Shown: positions 46,445 to 55,461 of the stretch, one piece after another
Numbering within the stretch: position 1 is the stretch's first letter
Layout of the letters: the number at the start of each line of letters is the position of its first letter
NCBI RefSeq assembly: GCF_000316665.1
Contig: NC_019678.1
Coordinates: 2,480,001 to 2,544,000, forward strand
Origin: Rivularia sp. PCC 7116
GTDB lineage: Bacteria; Cyanobacteriota; Cyanobacteriia; Cyanobacteriales; Nostocaceae
Direction of reading: 5' to 3'
DNA length: 64,000 nt
Made by a program: the position numbers and the translations under genes
Notes under the pieces: model-generated
Seen by the model: the letters and a program-made list of their open reading frames with translations, nothing else
What the model was told of the DNA's origin: nothing
Database searches by the model: none

Positions 46445-47425
46445 ATGAACATGAAAAAAGTTTCTGTAATCATCCCTCTCTACAATGCAGAAAAGTACAT
46501 TGCGGCAACATTACAATCTGTACTTTCACAAACCTATGGAAACTTCGAGATTATCATTGTTGACGATGGCACTCCTGATAACAGCGTAGAGGTTTGTCAA
46601 CAGTTCAATGATTCCAGGATTAAAATTATTCATCAAGCCAATAAAGGACTTCCCGGAGCTAGAAATACAGGTATTCGTCATGCTCAAGGAGACTATTTAG
46701 CTTTCTTAGATGCTGATGATATTTGGCTTCCACAAAAGTTAGAGAAACATGTGGAGCATCTAAGTAATTCACCCACGGTAGGAATTAGCTTTTGTTATTC
46801 GGCATTTATTAACGAACAGGGAAACTCGACGGGCATTTGTCAAAAACCCCGGAAACTCTACGACATCACTCCATCCTACGTACTTTGTCGCAATCCGGTT
46901 GGAAACGGTTCGGCAGCAGTAATTAGGCGTGAAGTTTTTGAAGACATCAAGTTTCAGGATAGTTTATACGGTAATTTGGAAGATTACTATTTTGACGAAC
47001 GCTTGCGTCGAGCCGAAGATATTGAATGCTGGTTAAGAATATCAATTCTGACTCATTGGAGACATGAAGGAATTCCCGAAGTACTAACTTTTTATAGAAT
47101 TACTTCTTCCGGGCTTTCTGCAAATGCTCTTACACAGCTAAAAGCATTAGAAGACGTAGTAGAAAAGACTCGTGTCTATGCCCCAGATATTATCGCTCAC
47201 TGTGAAAAAGCTGCAAAAGCTTATCATCTGCGCTATACGGTACGGCGTTTAGTCAGTTTGGGTGATGGATTAACTGCTGCAAAGTTATTCAACCAAGTTT
47301 TGAGAAACCATTGGCGTATCCTTTTAGAGGAACCTGGTAAAACTGTTTTGACTGGTGTTGCAGCTTATATACTTTGGTTGCTCTATCCGTTTAAAATTGC
47401 CATTAAAAATTTACAGGTAAGTTAG
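46445..47425 (+). CDS. Family 2 glycosyltransferase
   Basis: The 326-residue GT2 has the nucleotide-binding start VSVIIPLYNAEKYIAATLQSV and DDGTPDNS. The metal motif DADDIW lies near residue 96. NPVGNGSAAVIRREVFEDI and the catalytic acidic cluster RRAEDIECWLRIS follow. The C-terminal end EEPGKTVLTGVAAYILWLLYP resembles that of the preceding GT2, suggesting an older duplication. ATG 46445 or 46451 is possible; AAGG lies about nine bases before the first. It is cytoplasmic, perhaps membrane-associated at its C-terminus. Confidence 0.92.
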   Translation: MNMKKVSVIIPLYNAEKYIAATLQSVLSQTYGNFEIIIVDDGTPDNSVEVCQQFNDSRIKIIHQANKGLPGARNTGIRHAQGDYLAFLDADDIWLPQKLEKHVEHLSNSPTVGISFCYSAFINEQGNSTGICQKPRKLYDITPSYVLCRNPVGNGSAAVIRREVFEDIKFQDSLYGNLEDYYFDERLRRAEDIECWLRISILTHWRHEGIPEVLTFYRITSSGLSANALTQLKALEDVVEKTRVYAPDIIAHCEKAAKAYHLRYTVRRLVSLGDGLTAAKLFNQVLRNHWRILLEEPGKTVLTGVAAYILWLLYPFKIAIKNLQVS

Positions 47426-47528
47426 GTGAAATAAACCAGGTTTATATCCTACAGGGATGCTTACCAGAGCTTCAGACTATAGTCTTGTAACTAGTTTGCA
47501 AGCTATAGCAATAACTAACAATCGAAGT

Positions 47529-48479
47529 ATGAAAAAAATGAAAAATTGTTACTTAATTCTCAGTCATAAAAACCCCAAACAAATTTATCGGCTGATTAAC
47601 ACAATTAAAACTGCAAGTCCTGACTCTTATATTCTCTTAAGTCATGATTCCAAATATTGCGCTATAGATGTACCGAAGCTCACAAAAATTCCAGGAGTTT
47701 ACGTACAGTTTGCTAACGCAGATAGAGGAGATTTTTCCTTAGTACAAAATTATTTTTCGGCTATTGACTGGCTTTTAAAAAATAATATCGACTTTGATTG
47801 GTTAATTAAGCTTTCTGCTCAAGATTATCCGACTCAACCGATTTCGCAATTAGAAGAGACCATTAATAAAACCAAATATGATGGTTTTATGGAATATTTC
47901 AAAGTCTTTTCTTCTGAAAGTCATTGGAGTATTAAAGAAGGTTCCGGAAGATATTTATATCGATACAAAAAAGTTCCTCTATCTATACCAAAGTGGCTAT
48001 TCTCAATGTTAAAAGTTTCTAGAATAGTCAATCACTTACAAAAAAAAGTTAGGTTAGATTTTGAATTTGGTTTGAGAATTGGCGTTAGACCAAAATCAAT
48101 ATTTAATCAAGATTTTCAATGCTATGGAGGTCTTTTCTTTACGATGTTATCGAAAAGATGCGTTCGGTACTTAGATGAGTTCTATAAAAAGAATCCTCAA
48201 ATAATTGAGTACTATAAAGAAACTTTAAGTCCTGAAGAAAGCCTGATCCAAACAATTCTTCTCAACAGTAAAAAATTCAGTTTCTACAATGAATGCAAGC
48301 ACTATACTAATTTTGACAATAGCATTCACGGACATCCCAAAGTATTAACCGAAAAAGATTATCATGCGATGACACAAGATAATTATTATTTTGCTCGTAA
48401 ATTCGATCCTAATGTAGATAGTAATATTTTAGATATTTTAGATAAACGTTTTGTCGAAAAATCTACAGTCAAAGTTTGA
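47529..48479 (+). CDS. GT14-like (core-2/I-branching) glycosyltransferase
   Basis: The protein has 316 residues from ATG 47529. ATG 47538 would match its paralogue better, and the frame to 47457 looks non-coding. It starts KNCYLILSHKNPKQIYRLI. It has the family block FDWLIKLSAQDYPTQPISQLE and the downstream SPEESLIQTILLNS (catalytic Glu candidates). YHAMTQDNYYFARKFDPNVDS follows near the end. This matches bacterial members of the beta-1,6-N-acetylglucosaminyltransferase-like 'Branch' family. It has a close homologue at 50907. A branching or side-chain role in the exopolysaccharide is plausible; sugar unknown. Confidence 0.85.
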   Translation: MKKMKNCYLILSHKNPKQIYRLINTIKTASPDSYILLSHDSKYCAIDVPKLTKIPGVYVQFANADRGDFSLVQNYFSAIDWLLKNNIDFDWLIKLSAQDYPTQPISQLEETINKTKYDGFMEYFKVFSSESHWSIKEGSGRYLYRYKKVPLSIPKWLFSMLKVSRIVNHLQKKVRLDFEFGLRIGVRPKSIFNQDFQCYGGLFFTMLSKRCVRYLDEFYKKNPQIIEYYKETLSPEESLIQTILLNSKKFSFYNECKHYTNFDNSIHGHPKVLTEKDYHAMTQDNYYFARKFDPNVDSNILDILDKRFVEKSTVKV

Positions 48480-48531
48480 TAATCTCGTATTGCGAAATGA
48501 ATACCGTTACTAATTTTAGTTTATCAATGTC

Positions 48532-49374
48532 ATGAAACAAGTAAAAATATTTAATTTAGATATTCACAACCTGACAATGTCAGAACTTTTAGAAAAGTTA
48601 AGATTTGGTGGTGTTGTATTTACTCCCAATTTAGACCATTTGATGAAAATACAAAAAAACTATCAATTTTATCTTACCTACAAAAAAGCCGATTATGTAG
48701 TGTGCGATAGCAAAGTTCTCATGTACGCATTTAAGTTCTTGGGTACTCCAATTCAAGAAAAGATATCTGGCTCGGACTTATTTCCTGCTTTTTATAATTA
48801 TTATAAGCACGATAAGCAAGTCAAAATATTTTTATTGGGTGGTGTTGGAGAAACAGCTAAAATAGCTAAACAGAAAATTAATGCGAAAGTTGGTAGAGAT
48901 ATAGTTGTCTCAACTTATTCGCCTCCCTTTGGTTTTGAAAATGATGAACAAGAATGTCAACACATTATTGAATTAATCAATAGCTCGGGAGCAAATGTCT
49001 TAGCTATTGGGGTTGGCGCGCCCAAACAAGAATTATGGCTTTATCAATTTAAGCATCAATTGAAAAATGTTAAGACATTCTTCGCTATTGGTGCAACAAT
49101 TAATTTTGAGGCTGGACATGTGAAACGTGCCCCTAAATGGATGAGTGAAATTGGTTTAGAATGGCTCTACCGACTTTTATCCGAACCTCAACGGCTTTGG
49201 AAAAGATATTTACTCGACGATCTCCCATTCTTTTGGTTAGTTTTAAAACAAAAATTTAGACTTTACAAAAATCCTTGGACGCAAGTCTGGAAATATCAAA
49301 ATAATCTTAATTCCAACCAACTAACAAATGCTAAAAATGAGATTTTAGATTTAAAAAGACAATCCACCAGATAA
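48532..49374 (+). CDS. WecG/TagA/CpsF family glycosyltransferase (GT26)
   Basis: The 280-residue GT26 protein has VVFTPNLDHLMKIQK and the catalytic Asp region ADYVVCDSKVLMYAFKFLG. PIQEKISGSDLFPAF, IFLLGGVGETAKIA, IGVGAPKQELWLYQ and the C-terminal membrane-binding basic block EWLYRLLSEPQRLWKRYL follow. Family members transfer N-acetylmannosamine(-uronic acid) or related sugars to lipid-linked acceptors at the membrane surface. It is intact, unlike the deleted GT26 copy at 50048, and is only distantly similar to the 58499 gene. It lies 52 bp after the GT14-like gene. Confidence 0.92.
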   Translation: MKQVKIFNLDIHNLTMSELLEKLRFGGVVFTPNLDHLMKIQKNYQFYLTYKKADYVVCDSKVLMYAFKFLGTPIQEKISGSDLFPAFYNYYKHDKQVKIFLLGGVGETAKIAKQKINAKVGRDIVVSTYSPPFGFENDEQECQHIIELINSSGANVLAIGVGAPKQELWLYQFKHQLKNVKTFFAIGATINFEAGHVKRAPKWMSEIGLEWLYRLLSEPQRLWKRYLLDDLPFFWLVLKQKFRLYKNPWTQVWKYQNNLNSNQLTNAKNEILDLKRQSTR

Positions 49375-50047
49375 TAAATGAAAACAAGAAATAATATAAA
49401 ATTCGTTGATAAAATTGAAATTGCTGTTATCGTTTGATGCCCTGCGGACATATATCTAAAATTGCATCAAACTTTTGACTGGCGATCGCCAATCATCCGA
49501 CTCAGAGATAATCAAAGGAAAGCCTGATTTTCCTGTGTTGGCGGAGAATTAATTAAAGCACGATAAGAATAAAATTTCAAGTAATTTATCGCTATCCAAA
49601 CGGTAAAGTTTAAATTTTATCTATCTTTAGTTGGGTAATTTCACATGTTCTAACTTTTGGGCTACTCCTATAGATAGAATTGTTCAAATCAAGTATTATC
49701 TTACATATTCTTCACTATCCTTTGCTTTCCCTGACTTTTCTAGATGTCAGGAAAGTAGGGGATGTGACATTCCATAATTTTTTTACTTGAAAATTGTATC
49801 TGGACATACTTTTATTTTTAAATTGGTTAATTATACTGACCGCATAAAAATAAAGTTGAACGGGTGTTTCTACCGAAGCGATTGAATCGCTTCAACAATA
49901 AGCTTTATTCTTCACAATCTTTAACGATTGTGGGGGTTGTGCATTTTGTTGTTGAATAAAGAAACTGTGCGAGTTATTGTCAGTTTTTTTGGTTATCTAC
50001 ATAGTCAACGAACCTAAGTCTGCTTATACCCGTTAGCAGGAAAATTA
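49375..50047. repeat. Intergenic copy of the GT26 upstream segment
   Basis: From about 49667 to 50047 the DNA is a clear duplicate of about 58119-58498, the upstream region of the intact GT26 gene at 58499. Shared stretches include 'ctggacatacttttattttt' and 'gttgaataaagaaactgtgc', with scattered substitutions and indels. The first 290 bp (49375-49666) show no gene. Whether the segment holds a promoter is unknown, but it travels with the GT26 start. Confidence 0.85.
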
Positions 50048-50380
50048 TTGTGTATGGCAAGCTCCTTTTCTTTTTTAAGAACACCTTCCGATTTTCATGG
50101 TGACGTTAGTGTCTCGAATACACATAATCCAACAATAAATGATAGGCAAATAGACAAACCTACTGCTTTGAGTGTCTATTTATCGAAGCGAAGAATTGTT
50201 TCAGATTGTCCGCATATTATATCTGATGCCGGTTTTGAGTGGTTCTATCGCTTTTGTCGCGAGCCTAAACGTTTAGCAGCCCGTTATTTGTTAGGAAATC
50301 CCGCTTTTGCACTGCATATTGCTTTGGCAATGTTTCACAAAATGTCTTTGCGAGTTGAATTACCACCGAAGTTGAACTAA
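50048..50380 (+). pseudogene. GT26 gene copy with an exact internal deletion
   Basis: The 110-codon frame aligns with the first 50 and the near-last 60 codons of the intact GT26 gene at 58499. Everything between (567 nt, 189 codons) is missing. The two junction sites in the intact copy both read GAAT (58644-58647 and 59211-59214), so slippage or recombination between 4-bp repeats explains the loss. The donor-binding core (CDSVGI, FLLGGKPQ, VGMGMPIQEHW) is gone, leaving only the N-terminal leader and the C-terminal membrane-binding block FEWFYRFCREPKRLAARYL. The frame is preserved, so a small membrane-associating peptide could still be made, but no enzyme activity is expected. Confidence 0.9.
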
Positions 50381-50906
50381 TACCAAGGTGAGAAAACTTT
50401 GATTTGAGCGAATTTTGCCGTTTTATCTTTTGAACAATTTATATTTCTGTTTGTTTAAGAAAAACGTATTTTGCGGTGTTACGAGATGTCAGATTAACCT
50501 GAAATTTTGTGTAGGAATATTCCCTTGTAGAACTTCATTGAAAGTATAGGTAATCGCGAAAAAATTAATTAAGGATTTGCTTTTTTCGATAAGTATGGTT
50601 CAAATTTGTACCATATTATATGGAGTCTGATTAATTACTCACTATATAACGGAACTTCTGATAATTTGTTATTACCGACTTACCTATTACCTATTACCAG
50701 TCCCAATAGATATGATAAGTGTTTTACCGTAGTTGATATTATCTGCTTTATTTTCCCGATATAGATAGAAAGTAAAGTAGATTCATTTAAATACAATAAA
50801 TCAAGATTTATATCTTTCGTCTTTAAATTCATGATTATCTTATAGTAGTAAATAAAACTACTATAATGATTAATTTCGTGCATTAATATCTTCATCAGAA
50901 AGCATC
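50381..50906. promoter_or_regulatory. Intergenic region with two palindromes upstream of GT14-like gene
   Basis: No gene is supported; the 71-residue minus-strand frame is taken as chance. The region contains a near-perfect 20-bp palindrome ATGGTTCAAATTTGTACCAT at 50595-50614. It also has an 8-bp-arm hairpin TATAGTAG..CTACTATA at 50841-50865, 41 bp before the 50907 start. A short ATTACCT array lies at about 50679-50698. The palindromes may be regulatory. Confidence 0.4.
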
Positions 50907-51857
50907 ATGAAAATTTGTTATTTAATACAAACACATCAAAACGTCGAGCAAATTTATCGTTTAATTCATAGAATTAAACAATCTAATTTTGATAATAAAA
51001 TTATTATCAGTCATGATTTTACTAATTGCAATTTAGATGAAGTTGACTTACAAAAGCGAGGTGTTGAAGTCTTAAAAACTCAGGGAGGTAAACGCGGAGA
51101 TTTTTTTGTAATTCAATCTTATCTAAATGGTATTGAATGGTTAATTGATAATCGGATTGAATACGATTGGCTAATTTATCTTTCCGGTCAAGATTATCCA
51201 ATTAAACCAATATCAGAAATTGAGGCTTTTTTATCAAAAACTAATTATGATGGCTTTATGGAATGCTTTAAAGTCTTTTCACCAGAAAGTCATTGGAGTA
51301 TGCGAGAAGGCAAAAGCCGTTATTTATTTAAATATAAAAACATTAACTTTTTAAAGAAAATGCCAAATTGGCTGAACAAGTTAATTGAACCAATTAAAAT
51401 AATAAATCATTTGCAACCTTTCTTCAGAATAAAATTGGCATATGAAATGTTAGGTATAAGAAGAAAATCATTGTTCAATGAATCTTTTATTTGCTACGGC
51501 GGTTCTTCTTTTACAACATTAACTAAAGAATGTGTAGAGTATTTGTATACATTTTGTAGAAACAATCCAGAAGTCGTTGAATACTACACAGGAGTATGCA
51601 ATTCAGATGAATCTTTTATCCAAACAATTTTAGTTAATAGCAAAAAGTTTAATTTATGCAATGAGAATAAGCGCTACTTTGATTTTTCTCAAACAAAGAA
51701 TGGGCGACCTAAAATTTTAACCGCAAATGATTATCATGCAATCGTCCAAAGTGATGCTCATTTTGCCAGAAAGTTTGATATCTGTAAAGACAGTAAAATC
51801 TTGGATATTTTAGATCGAGAAACGAATAGCCTTGCAAGTAATCATCAAGAAAGCTGA
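50907..51857 (+). CDS. GT14-like (core-2/I-branching) glycosyltransferase, second copy
   Basis: The 316-residue paralogue of the 47529 gene runs in step with it from MKICYLIQTHQNVEQIYRLIHRIK. YDWLIYLSGQDYPIKPISEIE, the YDGFMECFKVFSPESHWSMREG block, SDESFIQTILVNSKKF and NDYHAIVQSDAHFARKFD follow. The canonical SGQDYP motif is intact here (SAQDYP in the other copy). It is predicted cytoplasmic with a basic middle region. The gene is A+T-richer than flanking GT2 genes, as is its paralogue, which may hint at shared acquisition. ATG 50907 is the only reasonable start. The next gene begins 38 bp later. Confidence 0.86.
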   Translation: MKICYLIQTHQNVEQIYRLIHRIKQSNFDNKIIISHDFTNCNLDEVDLQKRGVEVLKTQGGKRGDFFVIQSYLNGIEWLIDNRIEYDWLIYLSGQDYPIKPISEIEAFLSKTNYDGFMECFKVFSPESHWSMREGKSRYLFKYKNINFLKKMPNWLNKLIEPIKIINHLQPFFRIKLAYEMLGIRRKSLFNESFICYGGSSFTTLTKECVEYLYTFCRNNPEVVEYYTGVCNSDESFIQTILVNSKKFNLCNENKRYFDFSQTKNGRPKILTANDYHAIVQSDAHFARKFDICKDSKILDILDRETNSLASNHQES

Positions 51858-51894
51858 ATTTAAATCATTAGGGAATTTGCTCGGAGGAATAATT

Positions 51895-52875
51895 ATGCAA
51901 GGGGAACCAAAAGTTAGTGTTGTAGTTCCAGCTTACAACGTTAGTAACTATCTTAAAGATGCTTTAGCTTCTTTGGAAGCACAAACTTTTCCAGACTTTG
52001 AAGCTTTGATAGTTGATGATGGCTCGACAGATAATACTGCGGCTGTTGCTGGAGAATTTTGTCGGCGAGATTCTCGATTTAAGTTATTACAAAAATCGAA
52101 TGGTGGCTTATCCTCAGCACGTAACTACGGTATTCGTCATGCAGGGGGTGAATATATTGCTTTACTCGATGGTGATGATGTTTATCACAAGGATAAATTA
52201 GCAACTCATATAGCTAGATTGTATAGTTGTGCCGATGTTGGGCTAGTTTATAGCGCTTCGCGCACAATTCGCGATGATGGAAAACCAACATTTATCACCT
52301 TGAGTGGTAAACCCGTACATTCAAACCCGCTCTTGGCTTTGCTGTGCAAAAACTTTATTGGACATGGTTCTAATGCCGTGTTTCGCCGTTGTTTGATAGA
52401 TGAAATAGGCGAGTTTAATGAAAGCTTACGCAGTTGGGAAGATGTTGATTTATGGTTGCGAATCGCTGCAACGCAAAAATGGCGGTTTTACCGAGAAAAG
52501 CGGATCTTATCTTACTATCGGGTTCGTCCCTCGGGACTTTCTTTCAATGTCTCACAAATGCAGGATTGTGGCGAACAGGTTCTTAAAGATGCTTATCTGC
52601 GATCGCCAGAATTAGTCAAGTCGATGTTACCCACTGCTTACGCCTATATGTATCGCTATTTAGCGCGCCTGTCGGTTCAAGGTGGTGATATGGAAGCAGC
52701 ACGTAAATTTATTCGACAAGCTTTAGCTAGCGACAAATCAATATTTTTAAGCGATATACGCTCTTTGCTTACTCTGGTATCAGTGAGTTTGTCTCCGGTG
52801 GCAAAACTAATTGTGGGGCGTTCCCTTGGGCAAAGCAAATTCAGCAACAGCTCCGGTAGCACAAGTGCAAGGTAA
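51895..52875 (+). CDS. Family 2 glycosyltransferase
   Basis: The protein has 326 residues from ATG 51895, chosen because GGAGG sits eight to nine bases upstream. The frame extended to TTG 51832 would overlap the previous gene and adds an unlikely leader. GT2 motifs are VSVVVPAYNVSNYLKDALASL, DDGSTDNTAAVAGEFCRRDS, DGDDVY (metal) and IGHGSNAVFRRCLIDEIGEF. The acidic block is WEDVDLWLRIAA. The C-terminus is helical. It is closest in style to the GT2 at 45291 (shared DDGSTDNT/EFCRRDSR wording). A single sugar addition is inferred. Confidence 0.92.
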   Translation: MQGEPKVSVVVPAYNVSNYLKDALASLEAQTFPDFEALIVDDGSTDNTAAVAGEFCRRDSRFKLLQKSNGGLSSARNYGIRHAGGEYIALLDGDDVYHKDKLATHIARLYSCADVGLVYSASRTIRDDGKPTFITLSGKPVHSNPLLALLCKNFIGHGSNAVFRRCLIDEIGEFNESLRSWEDVDLWLRIAATQKWRFYREKRILSYYRVRPSGLSFNVSQMQDCGEQVLKDAYLRSPELVKSMLPTAYAYMYRYLARLSVQGGDMEAARKFIRQALASDKSIFLSDIRSLLTLVSVSLSPVAKLIVGRSLGQSKFSNSSGSTSAR

Positions 52876-52884
52876 GAATTAATA

Positions 52885-54321
52885 GTGAAAACAGCTAAAC
52901 TCTTCAAAAATGGTTTGTGGATTACTTATGCCACATTTGCAACTCGTATTTTTGCTTTTCTCAGCAGTTTGGTTTTAGCAAGGTTACTTCAACCATCTGA
53001 TTTCGGAATCATCGGTATTGCCTATGTTTTCTGGTCGTTCTTTACGCTGTTTACGCAAAAAGTTGCAAGTAGTTTCATAATTTACAAAGGGCTGGAAAAT
53101 CCAAAATACGTTAACACTGCTTACACGATAAGTCTGATATTTAGCGGATTAATCGGACTAGTAGTCATAGGAGTATCGCCCCTTGTAGGGAATTTCTTTA
53201 ACGAACCAGTTCTTACCTGGATATTAATCGCTTTTGTATTTCATCTGAACATGGCTTGTCTTAGTTTCGTTCACACTGGCGTGATGACGCGACAGATGAA
53301 ATATCGGGCTATGGCAAATATTAATTTAGTTAGCTCGATCATGCGACTGTTAAGTACGATTGGATGTGCTTTCTTAGGGTTGAGTTATTGGTCGTTTGTA
53401 ATTGGTGATGGGGTTTCCTGGATATTTAACTATTTCCTCAACAGACATTTTTCGGGATATAAATTTCGTCTGCTAATCGATGCTGAAGTTAAATCTGAAG
53501 TTATTTCTTTCTACTTAGGCTCCGTTGGCTCCAGTTTTGGAAATTATGTCAACTATAATCTTGATAGCTTTACAGTTGGAAAAATACTAGGTAATGCAAG
53601 TCTTGGTTTTTACAATTTAGCCTTTCAACTGACAACAGCCTTATCAACAATTTTAACCTCTGTAATTAACCAATTGGGAATGCCAATCTTTGCCCAATTA
53701 TCAGACGACAAGCGGCAGCAAAATGCTCTTCTCAAAGTAGTAGAGCAAACAGCTATTTTAGCTGTACCGATATATGCTCTAATTTTTTTGATGATGGATT
53801 CACAAGTTGTCACCTTAGTTTTTGGAGCTAAGTGGACACCGATTTGTAAAGTGATTCCTGGATTACTATTTTTTTCATATTTTAGCGTCATTAATGCCCC
53901 TCTTTTTTCGATGATGATTGCTAAAGGTCGTCCTGATATTAACGCTAGAGTTAATCTTCAGATAGCTCCTATAGCCGTTATTGGTTTTATATTTGGGGCT
54001 TATCAAGGTGGAATAGTTGGAGTTAGTTTGGTTTCAGCAACAGTTTTAGGTTTTGTCTGGAATCTTTACTGGTGGTGGACAGCTTGTCGGGAAATGAAAT
54101 GGCCATTGAAACAGTTTTATATCGCTAATTTTTTTCCACTATTGCTGATTATTCCCGGAATTCTTATTTCATTCAAATTACCTTTATTGGTGAGACCATT
54201 TACATTTCTAATAACTTATTTAATTGGGGTCAGAATTTTTGTTGCCAAGTATTTTATCTTATATCAAGAAAAGCTAGGAAAATTAGCCAATCATATGAAT
54301 TCTGTCAAGAGTAGAAGCTAA
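52885..54321 (+). CDS. Polysaccharide flippase, Wzx/MOP family (WzxC-like)
   Basis: The protein has 478 residues from GTG 52885. It has 12-14 hydrophobic helices. The start is FKNGLWITYATFATRIFAFLSSLVLARLLQPSDFGIIGIAYVFW, and the central GSVGSSFGNYVNYNLDSFTVGKILGNASLGFYNLAF is typical of the WzxC branch of MOP flippases. It moves lipid-linked glycan units across the inner membrane. It is the second flippase of the locus, longer than and different from the 44012 product. This suggests two pathways or a merged locus. It follows the GT2 gene with a nine-base gap, so the two are probably co-transcribed. Confidence 0.9.
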   Translation: MKTAKLFKNGLWITYATFATRIFAFLSSLVLARLLQPSDFGIIGIAYVFWSFFTLFTQKVASSFIIYKGLENPKYVNTAYTISLIFSGLIGLVVIGVSPLVGNFFNEPVLTWILIAFVFHLNMACLSFVHTGVMTRQMKYRAMANINLVSSIMRLLSTIGCAFLGLSYWSFVIGDGVSWIFNYFLNRHFSGYKFRLLIDAEVKSEVISFYLGSVGSSFGNYVNYNLDSFTVGKILGNASLGFYNLAFQLTTALSTILTSVINQLGMPIFAQLSDDKRQQNALLKVVEQTAILAVPIYALIFLMMDSQVVTLVFGAKWTPICKVIPGLLFFSYFSVINAPLFSMMIAKGRPDINARVNLQIAPIAVIGFIFGAYQGGIVGVSLVSATVLGFVWNLYWWWTACREMKWPLKQFYIANFFPLLLIIPGILISFKLPLLVRPFTFLITYLIGVRIFVAKYFILYQEKLGKLANHMNSVKSRS

Positions 54322-54411
54322 TTAATTTAAATTAAAGAAATTCATTTATTTCAAATATTCCTAATTCATTAGTTGAGTTTTTCCCGCAGAAAGTAAAAAG
54401 AGGATATGAAT

Positions 54412-55407
54412 ATGATAAGTAATACTACGCCGCTTATATCTGTAATTATCCCAGTATACAATGGTGAAAAAACTATTCTACCGACAATTGAATCGGTGTT
54501 ACAGCAAACTTTTACAGACTTAGAATTAATAGTAATAAATGATGATTCTCAAGACTCAACATTAAGTCTTTTATCTCAGATAGAAGACCCTCGCTTAAAG
54601 GTATTTTCCTATCAAAATGCTGGTGTTGCAATCAGTCGTAACCGGGGAATTGAAAAAGCCTGCGGTAAGTTTATTTCCTTTCTGGATGCTGATGATATTT
54701 GGACTCAAGACAAACTAGAAGCGCAATTAAAAGCTTTACAAGAAAATCCTCAAGCAGGAGTTGCTTATAGTTGGGTTAACTATATTAATGAAGATGGCAG
54801 TTTTTTTCGTCATGGTAATCATATAACGATTAATGGTAATGCATACGAAAAAATGCTGATGCAAAATGTGCTAGAAAACGGCTCTAATCCTTTAATTCTT
54901 CGGGAAGCTTTGAGCGAGGTGAGTGGTTTTAACAAGTCATTAACACTTGTTGAAGATTGGGATATGTGGTTGCGTTTAGCAGCTCGCTATGATTTTGTGA
55001 CGGTGCCTTATCCTCAGATTTTATACCGGATATCTTCTGAATCGGCATCTACGAATATCGTGAAAATGGAAAAAGCCTGTTTAAAATTTATAGAACAAGC
55101 TTTTAATAATGCTCCTGCATCCCTTCAATACCTCAAGAAAAAAAGTGTTATAACCTTTTATCACTACCTCACCTTTAAATCATTAGAGTCTCCTTTAAGC
55201 CGCAAAAATGGCATAATTGCGATGCGATGTTTTTGGAATGTGATTTACAGAGATATATCTGTAATTTGGAAATGGCAAACCATGTTGAAAGCATTATCAA
55301 AAATTTTTACAGTACTTGTTCTACCTCCCGAAAAATATCAACAATTAAAAACCATAGCTAAAAAGCTTCTGATTAAAGAACCTAAAAATCAACTGCAACA
55401 AGGTTAA
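54412..55407 (+). CDS. Family 2 glycosyltransferase (duplicate A)
   Basis: The protein has 331 residues from ATG 54412. The ATG at 54406 is only two bases from the AGAGG box, whereas 54412 has eight. The start PLISVIIPVYNGEKTILPTIESV, the DADDIW metal motif, NVLENGSNPLILREAL and the acidic block LVEDWDMWLRLAARYDFVTVP define a complete GT2. It is strikingly similar along its whole length to the gene at 59701, in protein and DNA, so the two are products of a fairly recent duplication. The canonical DDGS reads DDSQ here, a possible weakening of nucleotide binding. It is followed by a GT4 gene, 54 bp away. Confidence 0.92.
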   Translation: MISNTTPLISVIIPVYNGEKTILPTIESVLQQTFTDLELIVINDDSQDSTLSLLSQIEDPRLKVFSYQNAGVAISRNRGIEKACGKFISFLDADDIWTQDKLEAQLKALQENPQAGVAYSWVNYINEDGSFFRHGNHITINGNAYEKMLMQNVLENGSNPLILREALSEVSGFNKSLTLVEDWDMWLRLAARYDFVTVPYPQILYRISSESASTNIVKMEKACLKFIEQAFNNAPASLQYLKKKSVITFYHYLTFKSLESPLSRKNGIIAMRCFWNVIYRDISVIWKWQTMLKALSKIFTVLVLPPEKYQQLKTIAKKLLIKEPKNQLQQG

Positions 55408-55461
55408 TGAAAAGCATATCCCAGCAATTTTGCTCACAATATAAGGCAGTAAATCTGAACC

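Noticed and set aside
50680-50895. 71-residue minus-strand frame
   Set aside because: It crosses a tandem repeat and a hairpin, with low-complexity Ile/Leu/Tyr content and no motif.
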